A DNA stretch of 58,993 bases from an uncultured bacterium. Its GTDB lineage: Bacteria; Cyanobacteriota; Vampirovibrionia; Gastranaerophilales; Gastranaerophilaceae. Positions 7,820-16,553 of this stretch are shown here, piece by piece. Location: NCBI GenBank assembly GCA_902796305.1, contig CADBOJ010000063.1, positions 1 through 58,993 of the forward strand, read 5' to 3'. The notes beneath the pieces were generated by a model. That model was not told the DNA's origin. It ran no database searches and worked only from the letters and a program-made list of their open reading frames with translations. The translations under genes and the position numbers were made by a program. Positions within the stretch are counted from its first letter, which is position 1. Each line of letters begins with the position of its first letter.

Positions 7820-8797
7820 TTAAATTTTTATTAAATTTTTTGTTTTAGCCTCAGTATAGCTTTCTATCCTGTCTGTTATCATTTTTTCAAAATTTATTCC
7901 AAAAATATTATTAATTTCATTTATAAAAAAGCATGGACTTGTAATATTTATCTCTATAATTTTTCCGTCTATAACATCAAGCCCTGCAAGGTAAATTCCG
8001 TCATGCTCAAATTTATCTTTAACTTGAGCTTCAATTAGTCTTTCTTTATCACTTAACTCGGCAAATTTAAGGGTATTTTCGTTATGCTCATTAAATTTAA
8101 AATCGTCATTTGTTGCTACTTTTTTAACGCAGTAATCAAATATTTTTCCGCAGATATAAATTAACCTCTTATCTCCGTCTTTTATTTGCGGAAGATATTC
8201 CTGCACCATTACGGAAGTTTTACCGTTATTTGTGGCTGTTTGGATGATTGAATTAATGTTTTTATCGTCTTTACTTAAATAGAATACGCCCGAACCAAAA
8301 CATCTGTTGGTGGGCTTAATTATAATTTCATTTTTTTCAAACAAAAATTCTTTAATCACTTTATCATTTGATGTTATAACATTTTCAGGAATTAGCCCTT
8401 GAAACTCGTTTACATATAATTTTTCATTTTTTTCCCTGATTGCATACGGAGAATTTAAAATAATCGTATTCGGGTTGCTAATATATGATAAAATGTAGCT
8501 TGAATTGATGTAATCAATATCAACGGGCGGGTCGGGTCTGAAAAATATAGTATCAAATTCGTTTAAATTAATAATTTGCGTTTCATTTTCTTTGTATATG
8601 TTATCGGGTTTATAAAATGCTTTACGGCATATCCCGAATGGAATATTGTTCTTTTGAAACAGCATATTCTTGGTTAAAACAAAAACATTATTATCCCTAA
8701 GCAGGTATTCTCTTATGAGCCAAAAATTAGTTACAAGTCTGTTGAATTCAAAATATTTAAACTCAAGTTCATCTATAACAAATAATACATTTTTCAT
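7820..8797 (-). CDS. gshB: glutathione synthase (ATP-grasp)
   Basis: Joins gamma-glutamylcysteine and glycine to make glutathione. The protein has 325 residues, as usual for the bacterial/cyanobacterial GshB family. Visible landmarks are FFRPDPP near residue 86, NSPYAIREKNEKL near 113, the ATP-grasp lysine region IIIKPTNRCFGSG near 157, GDKRLIYICG near 208, and INITSP near 284 with metal-binding Glu/Asn. Its promoter has an extended -10, TGATATAAT, ending 6 bp before the ATG with no ribosome site. It is divergent from the gene at 8842. The partner gene gshA is not in the window, and glutathione synthesis is unusual for an anaerobe. Confidence 0.9.
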   Translation of the reverse strand: MKNVLFVIDELEFKYFEFNRLVTNFWLIREYLLRDNNVFVLTKNMLFQKNNIPFGICRKAFYKPDNIYKENETQIINLNEFDTIFFRPDPPVDIDYINSSYILSYISNPNTIILNSPYAIREKNEKLYVNEFQGLIPENVITSNDKVIKEFLFEKNEIIIKPTNRCFGSGVFYLSKDDKNINSIIQTATNNGKTSVMVQEYLPQIKDGDKRLIYICGKIFDYCVKKVATNDDFKFNEHNENTLKFAELSDKERLIEAQVKDKFEHDGIYLAGLDVIDGKIIEINITSPCFFINEINNIFGINFEKMITDRIESYTEAKTKNLIKI

Positions 8798-8803
8798 AAA
8801 TAA

Positions 8804-8812
8804 ATTATATCA
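8804..8812 (-). promoter_or_regulatory. extended -10 of gshB (leaderless)
   Basis: On the minus strand TGATATAAT reads 8812 to 8804, a consensus extended -10. Six bases separate it from the gshB ATG at 8797, so transcription should begin at or next to the A of the start codon. Confidence 0.55.
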
Positions 8813-8829
8813 AATAATACATTTTATTG

Positions 8830-8835
8830 TATAAT
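8830..8835 (+). promoter_or_regulatory. -10 box of the 8.8-17 kb operon (leaderless)
   Basis: TATAAT lies 6 bp upstream of the ATG at 8842, with no Shine-Dalgarno site between them. It sits back to back with the gshB -10, so the whole divergent promoter region is about 45 bp. Confidence 0.5.
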
Positions 8836-8841
8836 AAATTT

Positions 8842-9048
8842 ATGAGTAATTGTCCGTTTAAAAATGAGCAATGTGATTGTGATTGCGCATTGTTCATTAA
8901 AGAAAACGAATTAAATGAGCTTGTTGTAAACAGGCTTAAATCAATCGGGGTTATGTGTATGGATAACGGCGGTATGTGTTCCATAAAAAATCTTGCGCTT
9001 GCTCAGAGCAGAGTTATTTTTGAAAATACCAAAGTATTCAAAAAGTAA
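8842..9048 (+). CDS. small cysteine-rich protein
   Basis: A 68-residue protein of unknown function. Cysteines cluster at the N-terminus (CPFKNEQCDCDC) with two more near residues 39 and 46 (MCMDNGGMC), a layout suited to binding zinc or an iron-sulfur cluster. An upstream in-frame TTG at 8827 precedes the TATAAT box, so the ATG at 8842 is chosen. It opens a ten-gene run on the plus strand and is followed after 15 bp by a TPR protein. Metal binding is inference from cysteine spacing only. Confidence 0.7.
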   Translation: MSNCPFKNEQCDCDCALFIKENELNELVVNRLKSIGVMCMDNGGMCSIKNLALAQSRVIFENTKVFKK

Positions 9049-9063
9049 AAAATGGAGTAAAGT

Positions 9064-10113
9064 TTGTCTGAAGATAATGTAATTGCTAGACTTGAAGAAG
9101 CAATTAAATTAAATAAGAATGACCGTTCAAGCTATGTTAAGCTTGCAAATTTATTTATAAAAAATAATGATTATTTTTCAGCGCAAAAAGTATTTGAAAA
9201 TTACCTAACAGTTTCCCCTGACGATTTTGATGTTTTACAAAATCTGGGTACTATTTGTTTTTACAAAAAGGCCTATCTTGATGCAATAAAATATTTTAAT
9301 TCGGCAATTAAACTTAAACCTGATAATTGTACTTCATACTACAATCTGGGTAATGTATATGCCGAAATAGACAGTTTTCAACAGGCTATGGATAACTACA
9401 CAAAAGCGCTGGAGTTAAATGAAAATTATGCCGATGTATATAATGCAATAGCTTATTTATATGAAGACTCAAACAATCTGAATGCCGCACTTAATTTCTG
9501 TAAAAAAGCACTAAATATAGATTCCGAAACAGCTGAATATTATACAAATTATGCCGGCATTTTACAAAAACTCGGCAAATATAAAGAGTCACTAGAAAAC
9601 TATAAAAAAGCCGATATTCTTGAAAGCAACAATGCTAAAACAGCCCTTTCAATTGCAACTCTTTATACGCAATTAAAGAATTATAAAAAAGCTGAAGAAT
9701 ATTTTAATAAAGCACTTGATATAGATAATAATTACTATTCGGCATATGTATGCAAGGCAATGGCGTATTTGGATAACAATTTATCGCAAGATGCAATACT
9801 TCTTCTAAAGCAGGCAATTGATATTGCTCCGCAAAAAAAGGAAGCTTATTTATCGCTTGCAGGGATATTGGTATCTGATAAGAGATATGATGAAGCACTG
9901 GATATTTATAAAATACTTTCTAAAATCATGAATGATGATGTAAGGATTTTGATATTTATTGCTAATACCTATGCACTGATGAATGATAAAAATAATGCGT
10001 TAGAATATTACAGACGTGCAGTAAAACATTCTCCGCATAACAATGAGGTTAAACTTATTTATCTTGAAACGATAAACTCCTTTATAAACGACAGAATGAG
10101 GACTAAAGAATGA
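9064..10113 (+). CDS. TPR-repeat protein
   Basis: A 349-residue protein built of about nine tetratricopeptide repeats (for example YFNSAIKLKPDNCTSYYNLG and YTKALELNENYADVYNAIA). It starts at a TTG codon, supported by GGAG six bases upstream and the lack of a better ATG. No membrane or catalytic segment is visible, so it is a likely cytoplasmic scaffold. Its stop codon overlaps the next start (ATGA), coupling it to a small membrane protein, so the two may act together. Confidence 0.84.
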   Translation: MSEDNVIARLEEAIKLNKNDRSSYVKLANLFIKNNDYFSAQKVFENYLTVSPDDFDVLQNLGTICFYKKAYLDAIKYFNSAIKLKPDNCTSYYNLGNVYAEIDSFQQAMDNYTKALELNENYADVYNAIAYLYEDSNNLNAALNFCKKALNIDSETAEYYTNYAGILQKLGKYKESLENYKKADILESNNAKTALSIATLYTQLKNYKKAEEYFNKALDIDNNYYSAYVCKAMAYLDNNLSQDAILLLKQAIDIAPQKKEAYLSLAGILVSDKRYDEALDIYKILSKIMNDDVRILIFIANTYALMNDKNNALEYYRRAVKHSPHNNEVKLIYLETINSFINDRMRTKE

Positions 10114-10523
10114 AAGAATCAATACTGGACAGAATTTTAGCTTTTCTTGCATATTACACATTCGGGATATTTTCCATTGTATTGTTGATTTTCTTTTGTG
10201 TTACAAAAAAATCAATGAGTCCTTTTTTGATTTATCACATTTACCAGTCGGTATTTGTTGCAACAATACTTGCCTGCTTATCAGGCATTTATTCATTTCT
10301 CTTAAGAATGATAATCAATCTCCCTTTTGAAATGACATTTTTAAAAACATCCCTCACAAATTTTGACATATTTTTAAACCAAACCCCGATTTTATTTGCC
10401 TTTTCATTAACGGGTTTTGTTGTTGTTGCACTTATTACATACCTCGGTGCGTTTGCTCTCTTTGGTAAAAAATCATATTTACCTTTCATTTCGGATATTA
10501 TTAATTCAAATATCAGGATGTAG
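10110..10523 (+). CDS. four-helix membrane protein, possibly Tic20-like
   Basis: A 137-residue protein with about four hydrophobic helices: FGIFSIVLLIFFCV near 18, FVATILACLSGIYSFL near 48, ILFAFSLTGFVVVALITYLGAFAL near 94, and a weaker first segment. The PFLIYHIYQSVF stretch between helices 1 and 2 resembles the (F/R)xHxxQ region of small Tic20/DUF4870-type proteins, which are common in Cyanobacteria. That assignment is only a guess from layout. It overlaps the upstream TPR gene (ATGA) and lies 3 bp before the FliO-like gene. Confidence 0.6.
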   Translation: MKESILDRILAFLAYYTFGIFSIVLLIFFCVTKKSMSPFLIYHIYQSVFVATILACLSGIYSFLLRMIINLPFEMTFLKTSLTNFDIFLNQTPILFAFSLTGFVVVALITYLGAFALFGKKSYLPFISDIINSNIRM

Positions 10524-10526
10524 CTT

Positions 10527-10928
10527 ATGAAAAAGTATTTATTTATTTTAATTTTACTTAATAATTTCTGCTATGCGTCATCCGAACTCTATGACAAGAA
10601 TAAAGAAGTTCAGGAAATTTTGAATAATAATGTATACACTCCTAATTATTTTTCAATGTTTTTGGGGCTTATACTGGTAATTTGCCTAATTTATGTAACA
10701 GGTTTTTTATATCAGAAGCTCATTAAAGTAAAGCTCGGCGATAATACTGACGAAAAGGACAAAATTCAAATTATTTCAAGTTGTCCGTTAGGACAGGGTA
10801 AAAATTTATACATAGTAAAGGTTAACGATGAATCTGTACTTATAGGTGCAACCCAGAATAATATTAATTTTTTAAAAAATATCGAAAATAAAGATATTCA
10901 GGAGGTAGAAAATGTCAAAAAGAATTAA
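10527..10928 (+). CDS. FliO-like single-pass membrane protein
   Basis: A 133-residue protein with a cleavable-looking N-terminal signal (MKKYLFILILLNNFCYAS), a transmembrane helix near residues 43-65, and a small cytoplasmic domain carrying LGQGKNLYIVKVNDESVLIG, then INFLKNI. This is the pattern of FliO, a flagellar export-gate assembly factor (signal, helix, then LGxxxxLxIVxVxxxxLLIG). No other flagellar gene is visible in the window. It may serve a reduced flagellar or other export system, or be a diverged paralogue. The NeuB-like gene overlaps its end by 17 bp. Confidence 0.6.
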   Translation: MKKYLFILILLNNFCYASSELYDKNKEVQEILNNNVYTPNYFSMFLGLILVICLIYVTGFLYQKLIKVKLGDNTDEKDKIQIISSCPLGQGKNLYIVKVNDESVLIGATQNNINFLKNIENKDIQEVENVKKN

Positions 10929-11781
10929 AATAGGGAATACTTTAGTCGGTGAAAACTGCCCCTGTTTTTTTATTGCTGAAATAGGAATAAATCATAACGG
11001 TTCGCTTGAAATGGCTAAAAAATTGATTAATATAGCTTCAACATTCGGATGCAATGCCGTTAAATTTCAAAAAAGAACAATTGATAAAGTATATACAAAA
11101 GAAGAACTTATGATGCCCAGAGAAAGTGCTTTCGGGAACACTAACGGGGATTTGAAAAGAGGTCTTGAATTAAGTTATGAAGATTACAAAGAAATAGATA
11201 AATACTGTAAACGACTTGGAATTATGTGGTTTGCTTCAGCATGGGATGTTGATAGTGTTGATTTTCTCGAACAGTTTGATGTGTGCTGTCACAAAGTTTC
11301 TTCTGCCTGCCTTACGGATATTGAACTTATTAAAAAAATGAAAGCTACAGGAAAACCCGTACTTATGTCAACGGGTATGTCAACCTACGAAGAAATAGAT
11401 AGGGCATATAATATTGTTGATAAAGATAATACTATCTTATATCACTGTACTTCAACGTATCCAAATCAAAACAATGAAATAAATTTAAGGGTAATTCCCG
11501 AATTAATAAAACGTTATGATTGCCCTATCGGATATTCGGGCCATGAAAAAGGTATATTTCCGTCCTCGGTTGCTGTATTACTTGGAGCATGCTCTGTTGA
11601 AAGACATATTACGTTTGACAGAACATTATGGGGTTCTGATCAGGCAGCAAGCTTAGAACCTGACGGCTTAAGAAAAATGATACGAGATATCAGGCAAATA
11701 AAAGACATACTCGGAGATGGTGTTAAAAAAGTCTATGATACTGAAATTCCTATTAAAAATAAATTGAGGAGGTATAAGTAA
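10912..11781 (+). CDS. NeuB-family nonulosonate synthase lacking the SAF domain
   Basis: Condenses phosphoenolpyruvate with a six-carbon sugar to a sialic-acid-like nine-carbon acid. The 289-residue TIM-barrel shows FFIAEIGINHNG near 20, AVKFQKR near 48, WFASAWD near 103, KVSSACLTD near 124, VLMSTGMST near 147, and IGYSGHEKG near 206. Typical NeuB is about 340 residues, with a C-terminal antifreeze-like SAF domain that closes the active site of the partner subunit; here the protein ends before it. A GGAGG site precedes the start. The KdsC-like phosphatase follows after one base, so the product may be a 9-phosphate acid. Exact sugar unknown. Confidence 0.85.
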   Translation: MSKRIKIGNTLVGENCPCFFIAEIGINHNGSLEMAKKLINIASTFGCNAVKFQKRTIDKVYTKEELMMPRESAFGNTNGDLKRGLELSYEDYKEIDKYCKRLGIMWFASAWDVDSVDFLEQFDVCCHKVSSACLTDIELIKKMKATGKPVLMSTGMSTYEEIDRAYNIVDKDNTILYHCTSTYPNQNNEINLRVIPELIKRYDCPIGYSGHEKGIFPSSVAVLLGACSVERHITFDRTLWGSDQAASLEPDGLRKMIRDIRQIKDILGDGVKKVYDTEIPIKNKLRRYK

Positions 11782-11782
11782 T

Positions 11783-12265
11783 ATGAAACTTCCGCATAAT
11801 ATTAAAATGGTTGTAAGCGATTTTGACGGTGTATTTACAGACGGTTCTGTTTATATTTCCGAAAAAAATGAAGTCCAAAAAAAACTTAATTTTAAAGATA
11901 TAATGGGTGTATCAATTCTAACAAAAGCCGGAATTAAATTCGGTATAATATCGGGTGAAAGAAGTAATATCCTGGATTATTTTAAAGATAAATTCAATCT
12001 GGAGGATATATACGGAGGAATTCGCCAAAAAGACGAAATATTAAATCAAATTATGTCTAAATATAATTTATCGCCTGACGAAGTTGTTTATATAGGTGAT
12101 GATATTAATGATATTCCTGCATTTGAGCTTGTAGCGCACAGAATAGCTCCTAAAAATTATAATCCTGTTTTAAATTTTAAAGTCGCTAATCTAATAATTG
12201 CCGATAATTTTGGCGGTAATGGTGCTGTTCGTGAAGTTGCGGATGCGATATTATATTCGGAGTAA
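11783..12265 (+). CDS. KdsC-type HAD phosphatase
   Basis: A 160-residue HAD hydrolase of the KdsC (3-deoxy-manno-octulosonate 8-phosphatase) family. The nucleophile motif is SDFDGVFTDG near residue 13, motif II IISGERS near 57, and motif IV GDDINDIPAF near 102. Family members remove phosphate from KDO-8-P or from nonulosonate 9-phosphates. Placed directly behind a NeuB-like synthase, the second role is more likely here. The start codon is one base after the synthase stop, with AGGAGG upstream. No CMP-sugar transferase gene is present in the window. Confidence 0.86.
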   Translation: MKLPHNIKMVVSDFDGVFTDGSVYISEKNEVQKKLNFKDIMGVSILTKAGIKFGIISGERSNILDYFKDKFNLEDIYGGIRQKDEILNQIMSKYNLSPDEVVYIGDDINDIPAFELVAHRIAPKNYNPVLNFKVANLIIADNFGGNGAVREVADAILYSE

Positions 12266-12272
12266 GCTTACT

Positions 12273-13961
12273 ATGTTTAATCTGTTTAAATATATATCTA
12301 ACCTAGTTAATACAGCGAATAACTTCAATAAACAGATTTCAAAATACGAAGCTATATCAAAACAACCAACGCTTCCCTCTTATGCATATATTAACTGGGG
12401 ATTATATCTTATAAATTCGGGTCAAAACGAGCTTGGTCTTGAAAAATTAAAACAAAGCGTCAGCATGAACAGTTCAAACCCGGAAGTTTACATAAATCTC
12501 GGAATTTATTATGCACAAAAGACCGAATACGATGTAGCGCTTAATTATTTTAAACGTGCCGTTAAACTTGATGTTAATTCGGCAAAAGCCTGGTGCTATC
12601 TTGCAAGCGCATACAGTGAAACCGGTGAGAATGAACTTGCAAAAAGCGCATTTGAAAAATCAATAAAATTAAACAGAGCAAACCCGCTGGCATATATAAA
12701 TTACGGCATTTTTTGCAATAAAATAAATGATTTTGAACTTGCGAAAGCCAATTTCAGAAAATGTTTTATTATTGATTCGACAAATATGCATAATCTTATA
12801 CTGTGGGGCATATCATATTTAAGAGAGGAAAAATATGAAAGTGCTCTTAAAAGATTTATAAAAGTTTTGGAAACTCAACCGTTTAACCATGAAGCCCTTT
12901 ATTTAACCGGTTTCACTTTTTTTAAGCTTCAAAAATACGAAGACTGTATAAATTATCTAAAAAAATGTATATCTTTTAATCCTGATAAAATTGAATGTTA
13001 TTCATTAATTTGCGAGTGCTACTTTTATCTTAACAAAAAAGACGAGTGCCTTTCATCATTTAATACGTACAAAGATAAGTGCTCAAATGATTGGAAGTAC
13101 TTTAATACATGGAGTACAATATTATTTAAGTATGAATTATACGATGACTCCTTGTCCGCAATTAATAAAGCAATCGAAATAAAACCCGATGAAAGTGCAT
13201 TATATAACCATCTTTCCTGCGTATTGATAACTTTGGAAAGATACGAGGAAGCTTTGATTGCAATAAATAAAACGATAGAATTAAATCCGGATTTTGCAGG
13301 CGGATATTATAATCTTGCTCAAATATACATAAAACAAAAGAAATATGCGGATGCTGTTGAAAATTTTAAGAAAGCGGTGCTATACGATAAATCTTTATAT
13401 AAAGCATATTTCAATATAGCATGTGCGTATATGGAGCTTAATGATAAAGAAAAAGCTAAAAAATATTTTGAAAAATCAATATCATATGATAAAAACAATA
13501 TACAAACTTATGTTATGCTATCCGATATTGAATTTCAAGACGGAAATACTTCCGGAGCACTGAGGTATTTAAGAAGCGCATGTGAAATTAAAAAGAATGA
13601 TGCAGTTTTGATTACCAAATATGCAGATGTGCTTCTTGCTTCAGGCAACATTTATAAAGCAAAAGATAAATTTCTCGAAGCATTCGGTATTGATAATACA
13701 ATGATAAATTCTCTTATTAGTGCCTCTAAATGTTGTCTGCAACTTAAAAAACCCTTGGATTCGCTTAAACTTTTAGAGAAAATATGCGAAGATACAAAAG
13801 AAAGCCTGACTGCTAAACTTTTATCATATATTGAACTGTATAAACAAAAATCTGACATTGAAATAAAGAACACAATTATTGAACTTTGTGATAAAATAAT
13901 AAAAGACTTCGGAGAAGATGCCGGAATTAGCAAAATAAAAGAAGAACATTTATCTTATTAG
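12273..13961 (+). CDS. TPR-repeat protein
   Basis: A 562-residue protein with about 14 tetratricopeptide repeats in two blocks (residues about 40-265 and 300-470), joined by a less regular middle. The reading frame is open back to 12198, but that would overlap most of the phosphatase end; the ATG at 12273 has GGAG at 12259-12262 and is preferred. The N-terminus MFNLFKYISNLVNTANNF is mildly hydrophobic and may be amphipathic. It lies between the phosphatase and lysC in the same run. Binding partner unknown. Confidence 0.84.
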   Translation: MFNLFKYISNLVNTANNFNKQISKYEAISKQPTLPSYAYINWGLYLINSGQNELGLEKLKQSVSMNSSNPEVYINLGIYYAQKTEYDVALNYFKRAVKLDVNSAKAWCYLASAYSETGENELAKSAFEKSIKLNRANPLAYINYGIFCNKINDFELAKANFRKCFIIDSTNMHNLILWGISYLREEKYESALKRFIKVLETQPFNHEALYLTGFTFFKLQKYEDCINYLKKCISFNPDKIECYSLICECYFYLNKKDECLSSFNTYKDKCSNDWKYFNTWSTILFKYELYDDSLSAINKAIEIKPDESALYNHLSCVLITLERYEEALIAINKTIELNPDFAGGYYNLAQIYIKQKKYADAVENFKKAVLYDKSLYKAYFNIACAYMELNDKEKAKKYFEKSISYDKNNIQTYVMLSDIEFQDGNTSGALRYLRSACEIKKNDAVLITKYADVLLASGNIYKAKDKFLEAFGIDNTMINSLISASKCCLQLKKPLDSLKLLEKICEDTKESLTAKLLSYIELYKQKSDIEIKNTIIELCDKIIKDFGEDAGISKIKEEHLSY

Positions 13962-13973
13962 GAGGGATATCCC

Positions 13974-15233
13974 GTGAGCCTGATTGTTCAAAAATTCGGC
14001 GGCACATCAGTTGCGGATTGCGAAAAAATTAAAAATGTAGCAAATGCTGTAATAAAAGAAAAAGATAACGGAAATGACGTTATAGTTGTTGTTTCTGCCA
14101 TGGGTCATACAACAGATAACCTTATTAAGCTTGCAGATGAAATAACAAGCAATCCTCCCGCAAGAGAAATGGATATGCTGTTATCTACAGGTGAGCAAAT
14201 TTCCATGTCGTTGCTTGCAATGGCGCTTAACGAAAGAGGTTACAAAGCGGTAAGCCTGACGGGTTTGCAAGCCGGAATTATGACAGAAAATGTACATTTG
14301 AGCGCAAGAATTACAAATATTATTCCCGATAAAATTAATTCACTGATTAAAGACGGTAATATTGTCATAGTAGCAGGCTTTCAGGGAATATGTGAAGATA
14401 ATGAAATTACTACGCTCGGACGAGGCGGTTCTGATACATCAGCAGTCGCACTAGCATGTGCATTTAAAGCCGAAAGATGCGACATTTATTCCGATGTTGA
14501 GGGTGTATATACCGCAGATCCGAGGGTAATCAAAACTGCGGAAAGACTTGAAACCATTTCGTACGATGAGATGCTTGAACTTGCTCGAGTCGGCGCAAAT
14601 GTTTTACACCCGAGATCAGTTGAAACCGCAAAATTATACAACATGCCTATGAGAGTCAGAAGCTCATTTAAGCTTGATAACTTAGGAACTTTAATAATAG
14701 GAGTCGAAGATATGGAACTTATAAAACCCGTTACGGGACTTGCTTGTGATTCATCACAAATCAGAATAGTAATTTGTGATATTCAAGACAGACCAGGTAA
14801 TGCGGCGAAATTATTTAATTTACTTGCCGAAGAAGATTTGAGTGTTGATATGATTATTCAATCTTATGCAAGAAACAATAACAATACCAATGATATTGCA
14901 TTTACAATCTCAAAAAGCGACATAGACAAGTTCAATGCCGTAAAAGATAAAATAAATACAATTATTTCCGCAAGTAAAATTTTATATGATGATGACATTG
15001 TAAAAGTTTCAATTGTTGGTGCGGGAATGATTGACAGACCCGGTATTGCGGCAAAGATGTTTGATACCCTTGCCAAGGCAAATATTAATATTAAAATGAT
15101 ATCTACCAGCGAAATTAAAATAAGCTGTCTTATTGAAAAACAATACAGTGAACTTGCAGCAAAAGTCTTATGTGATGCTTTTGAGCTAGACAGAGCTGAA
15201 ATAGCCGATGTTAAGGGTGACTTACCATCGTAG
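13974..15233 (+). CDS. lysC: aspartate kinase
   Basis: Phosphorylates aspartate, the first step to lysine, DAP, threonine and methionine. The 419 residues show the kinase signature VQKFGGTSVAD near the start and GRGGSDTSAVAL near 150, then two ACT regulatory domains (about 265-335 and 340-410) expected to bind lysine or threonine for feedback control. It starts at GTG, with AGGAGGGAT five to eleven bases upstream. It belongs to the 8842-17105 run, following the TPR gene by 12 bp. Confidence 0.96.
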   Translation: MSLIVQKFGGTSVADCEKIKNVANAVIKEKDNGNDVIVVVSAMGHTTDNLIKLADEITSNPPAREMDMLLSTGEQISMSLLAMALNERGYKAVSLTGLQAGIMTENVHLSARITNIIPDKINSLIKDGNIVIVAGFQGICEDNEITTLGRGGSDTSAVALACAFKAERCDIYSDVEGVYTADPRVIKTAERLETISYDEMLELARVGANVLHPRSVETAKLYNMPMRVRSSFKLDNLGTLIIGVEDMELIKPVTGLACDSSQIRIVICDIQDRPGNAAKLFNLLAEEDLSVDMIIQSYARNNNNTNDIAFTISKSDIDKFNAVKDKINTIISASKILYDDDIVKVSIVGAGMIDRPGIAAKMFDTLAKANINIKMISTSEIKISCLIEKQYSELAAKVLCDAFELDRAEIADVKGDLPS

Positions 15234-15248
15234 ATATTCGGTTAATAT

Positions 15249-16553
15249 ATGCTAAGAACGCTTGAAGATTTTTTAGTTAAATTCTCAATTAAGAATAAAA
15301 ACATAATTATTGCCTTTTCGGGAGGACCGGATAGTGTTGCTCTTGCATATTTAATGAGCAATTTATCCGCTAAATACAATCTTCATCTTATTTTATGTTA
15401 CTTTAACCACGGATGGAGAAAAGAGGCATTAAATGAAGAAATCTTTACCGAAAATTTTGCGAAGAACATAAATGCAGAATTTTATATCGGCAGAGCACCC
15501 AAAAATTGTAAAAAAAATGAAGAAACAGCAAGAAACTTAAGATATGATTTTTTAAAAAAATCGGCAGAAAAATTTAATACGGATGTTGTTTTATTGGCTC
15601 ATAACAAAAATGATAATGTTGAAACGCTTGTATACAGGTTAATTAAAGGTACTGCATTATCAGGTTTAACTTCAATTCCGCCACATAGAGATATCTATTA
15701 CAGACCGTTGCTTAACGTATCAAAAGAAGATATTTTGGAGTTTATTAAAGAAAAAAAACTTAAGTATATGGTTGACAGCTCCAATGATGATACTGTACAT
15801 TTCAGAAATTTAATCAGAAAAGAAATATTTCCCTTGTTTTCAAAAATTAACCCTAATTACTTGAACAATATTTCTTTTTTAATCGAAAATGCTGTTTTAT
15901 CAAGAAAAATTATTGATTTCGCAATTCAGGATAAATTAAAAACCGTTATGGCTGGCGATAAAATCAACAGGGAAAAATACCTTGCTCTTGAAACCGAATA
16001 CAGATATGAAATATTGAACTGCTTTTTATTTGATAAATTAAAAAATCGCGACAGAAAAACAATTTTAAAACTTGATAATTTTATCTTTAAAAAAACTAAT
16101 TCTAAAACCTCAATAAATTCCGATTGTTTTCTTGCTGTAAACGGCGGATATGTTTATTTGACCGAAAAGAAACAAGTTTTTGACAATGCTTCAGTAGCAA
16201 TTAACAATGAGGGAGAATATTATTTTAAAAATATTAAATTTTCGATAAAAAAAATTAAAAATCCGAATACATTCCCGCAATCAACAGATAAAAAATGTTT
16301 TTTAAATATCGATTTTCCGTTAGAACTCAGATGCAGGAGAAATGGTGATTTATTTTCACCTTTAGGATTAAAGGGTAAGATGAAATTGAAAGATTATTTT
16401 ATCAATGAAAAAATACCGCAATTTAAAAAAGATGAACTTATTATGCTTGCGCACGGTAATGATATTTGCTGGATTTTAGGGAACAGGTTAAGCGAAAACT
16501 GCAAAGTTAGGGCTAGTGAGTGTTATTTAGCAGAGTACGAGGAAATTAATTAA
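15249..16553 (+). CDS. tilS: tRNA(Ile)-lysidine synthetase
   Basis: Makes lysidine at position 34 of the minor isoleucine tRNA, so that it reads AUA. The PP-loop ATP-binding motif AFSGGPDSVAL is at residue 22 onward; a lysidine-specific middle region and a C-terminal TilS domain follow, for a total of 434 residues, as expected. The next gene, hpt, begins one base after the stop, the same tilS-hpt order seen in many bacteria such as Bacillus. No clear ribosome site is seen upstream, so it may depend on coupling to lysC. Confidence 0.95.
   Translation: MLRTLEDFLVKFSIKNKNIIIAFSGGPDSVALAYLMSNLSAKYNLHLILCYFNHGWRKEALNEEIFTENFAKNINAEFYIGRAPKNCKKNEETARNLRYDFLKKSAEKFNTDVVLLAHNKNDNVETLVYRLIKGTALSGLTSIPPHRDIYYRPLLNVSKEDILEFIKEKKLKYMVDSSNDDTVHFRNLIRKEIFPLFSKINPNYLNNISFLIENAVLSRKIIDFAIQDKLKTVMAGDKINREKYLALETEYRYEILNCFLFDKLKNRDRKTILKLDNFIFKKTNSKTSINSDCFLAVNGGYVYLTEKKQVFDNASVAINNEGEYYFKNIKFSIKKIKNPNTFPQSTDKKCFLNIDFPLELRCRRNGDLFSPLGLKGKMKLKDYFINEKIPQFKKDELIMLAHGNDICWILGNRLSENCKVRASECYLAEYEEIN

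Noticed and set aside
12198..12272. Upstream in-frame extension of the TPR gene at 12273
   Set aside because: It would overlap most of the C-terminal end of the phosphatase gene, and it lacks a ribosome site, whereas the ATG at 12273 has GGAG ten bases upstream.
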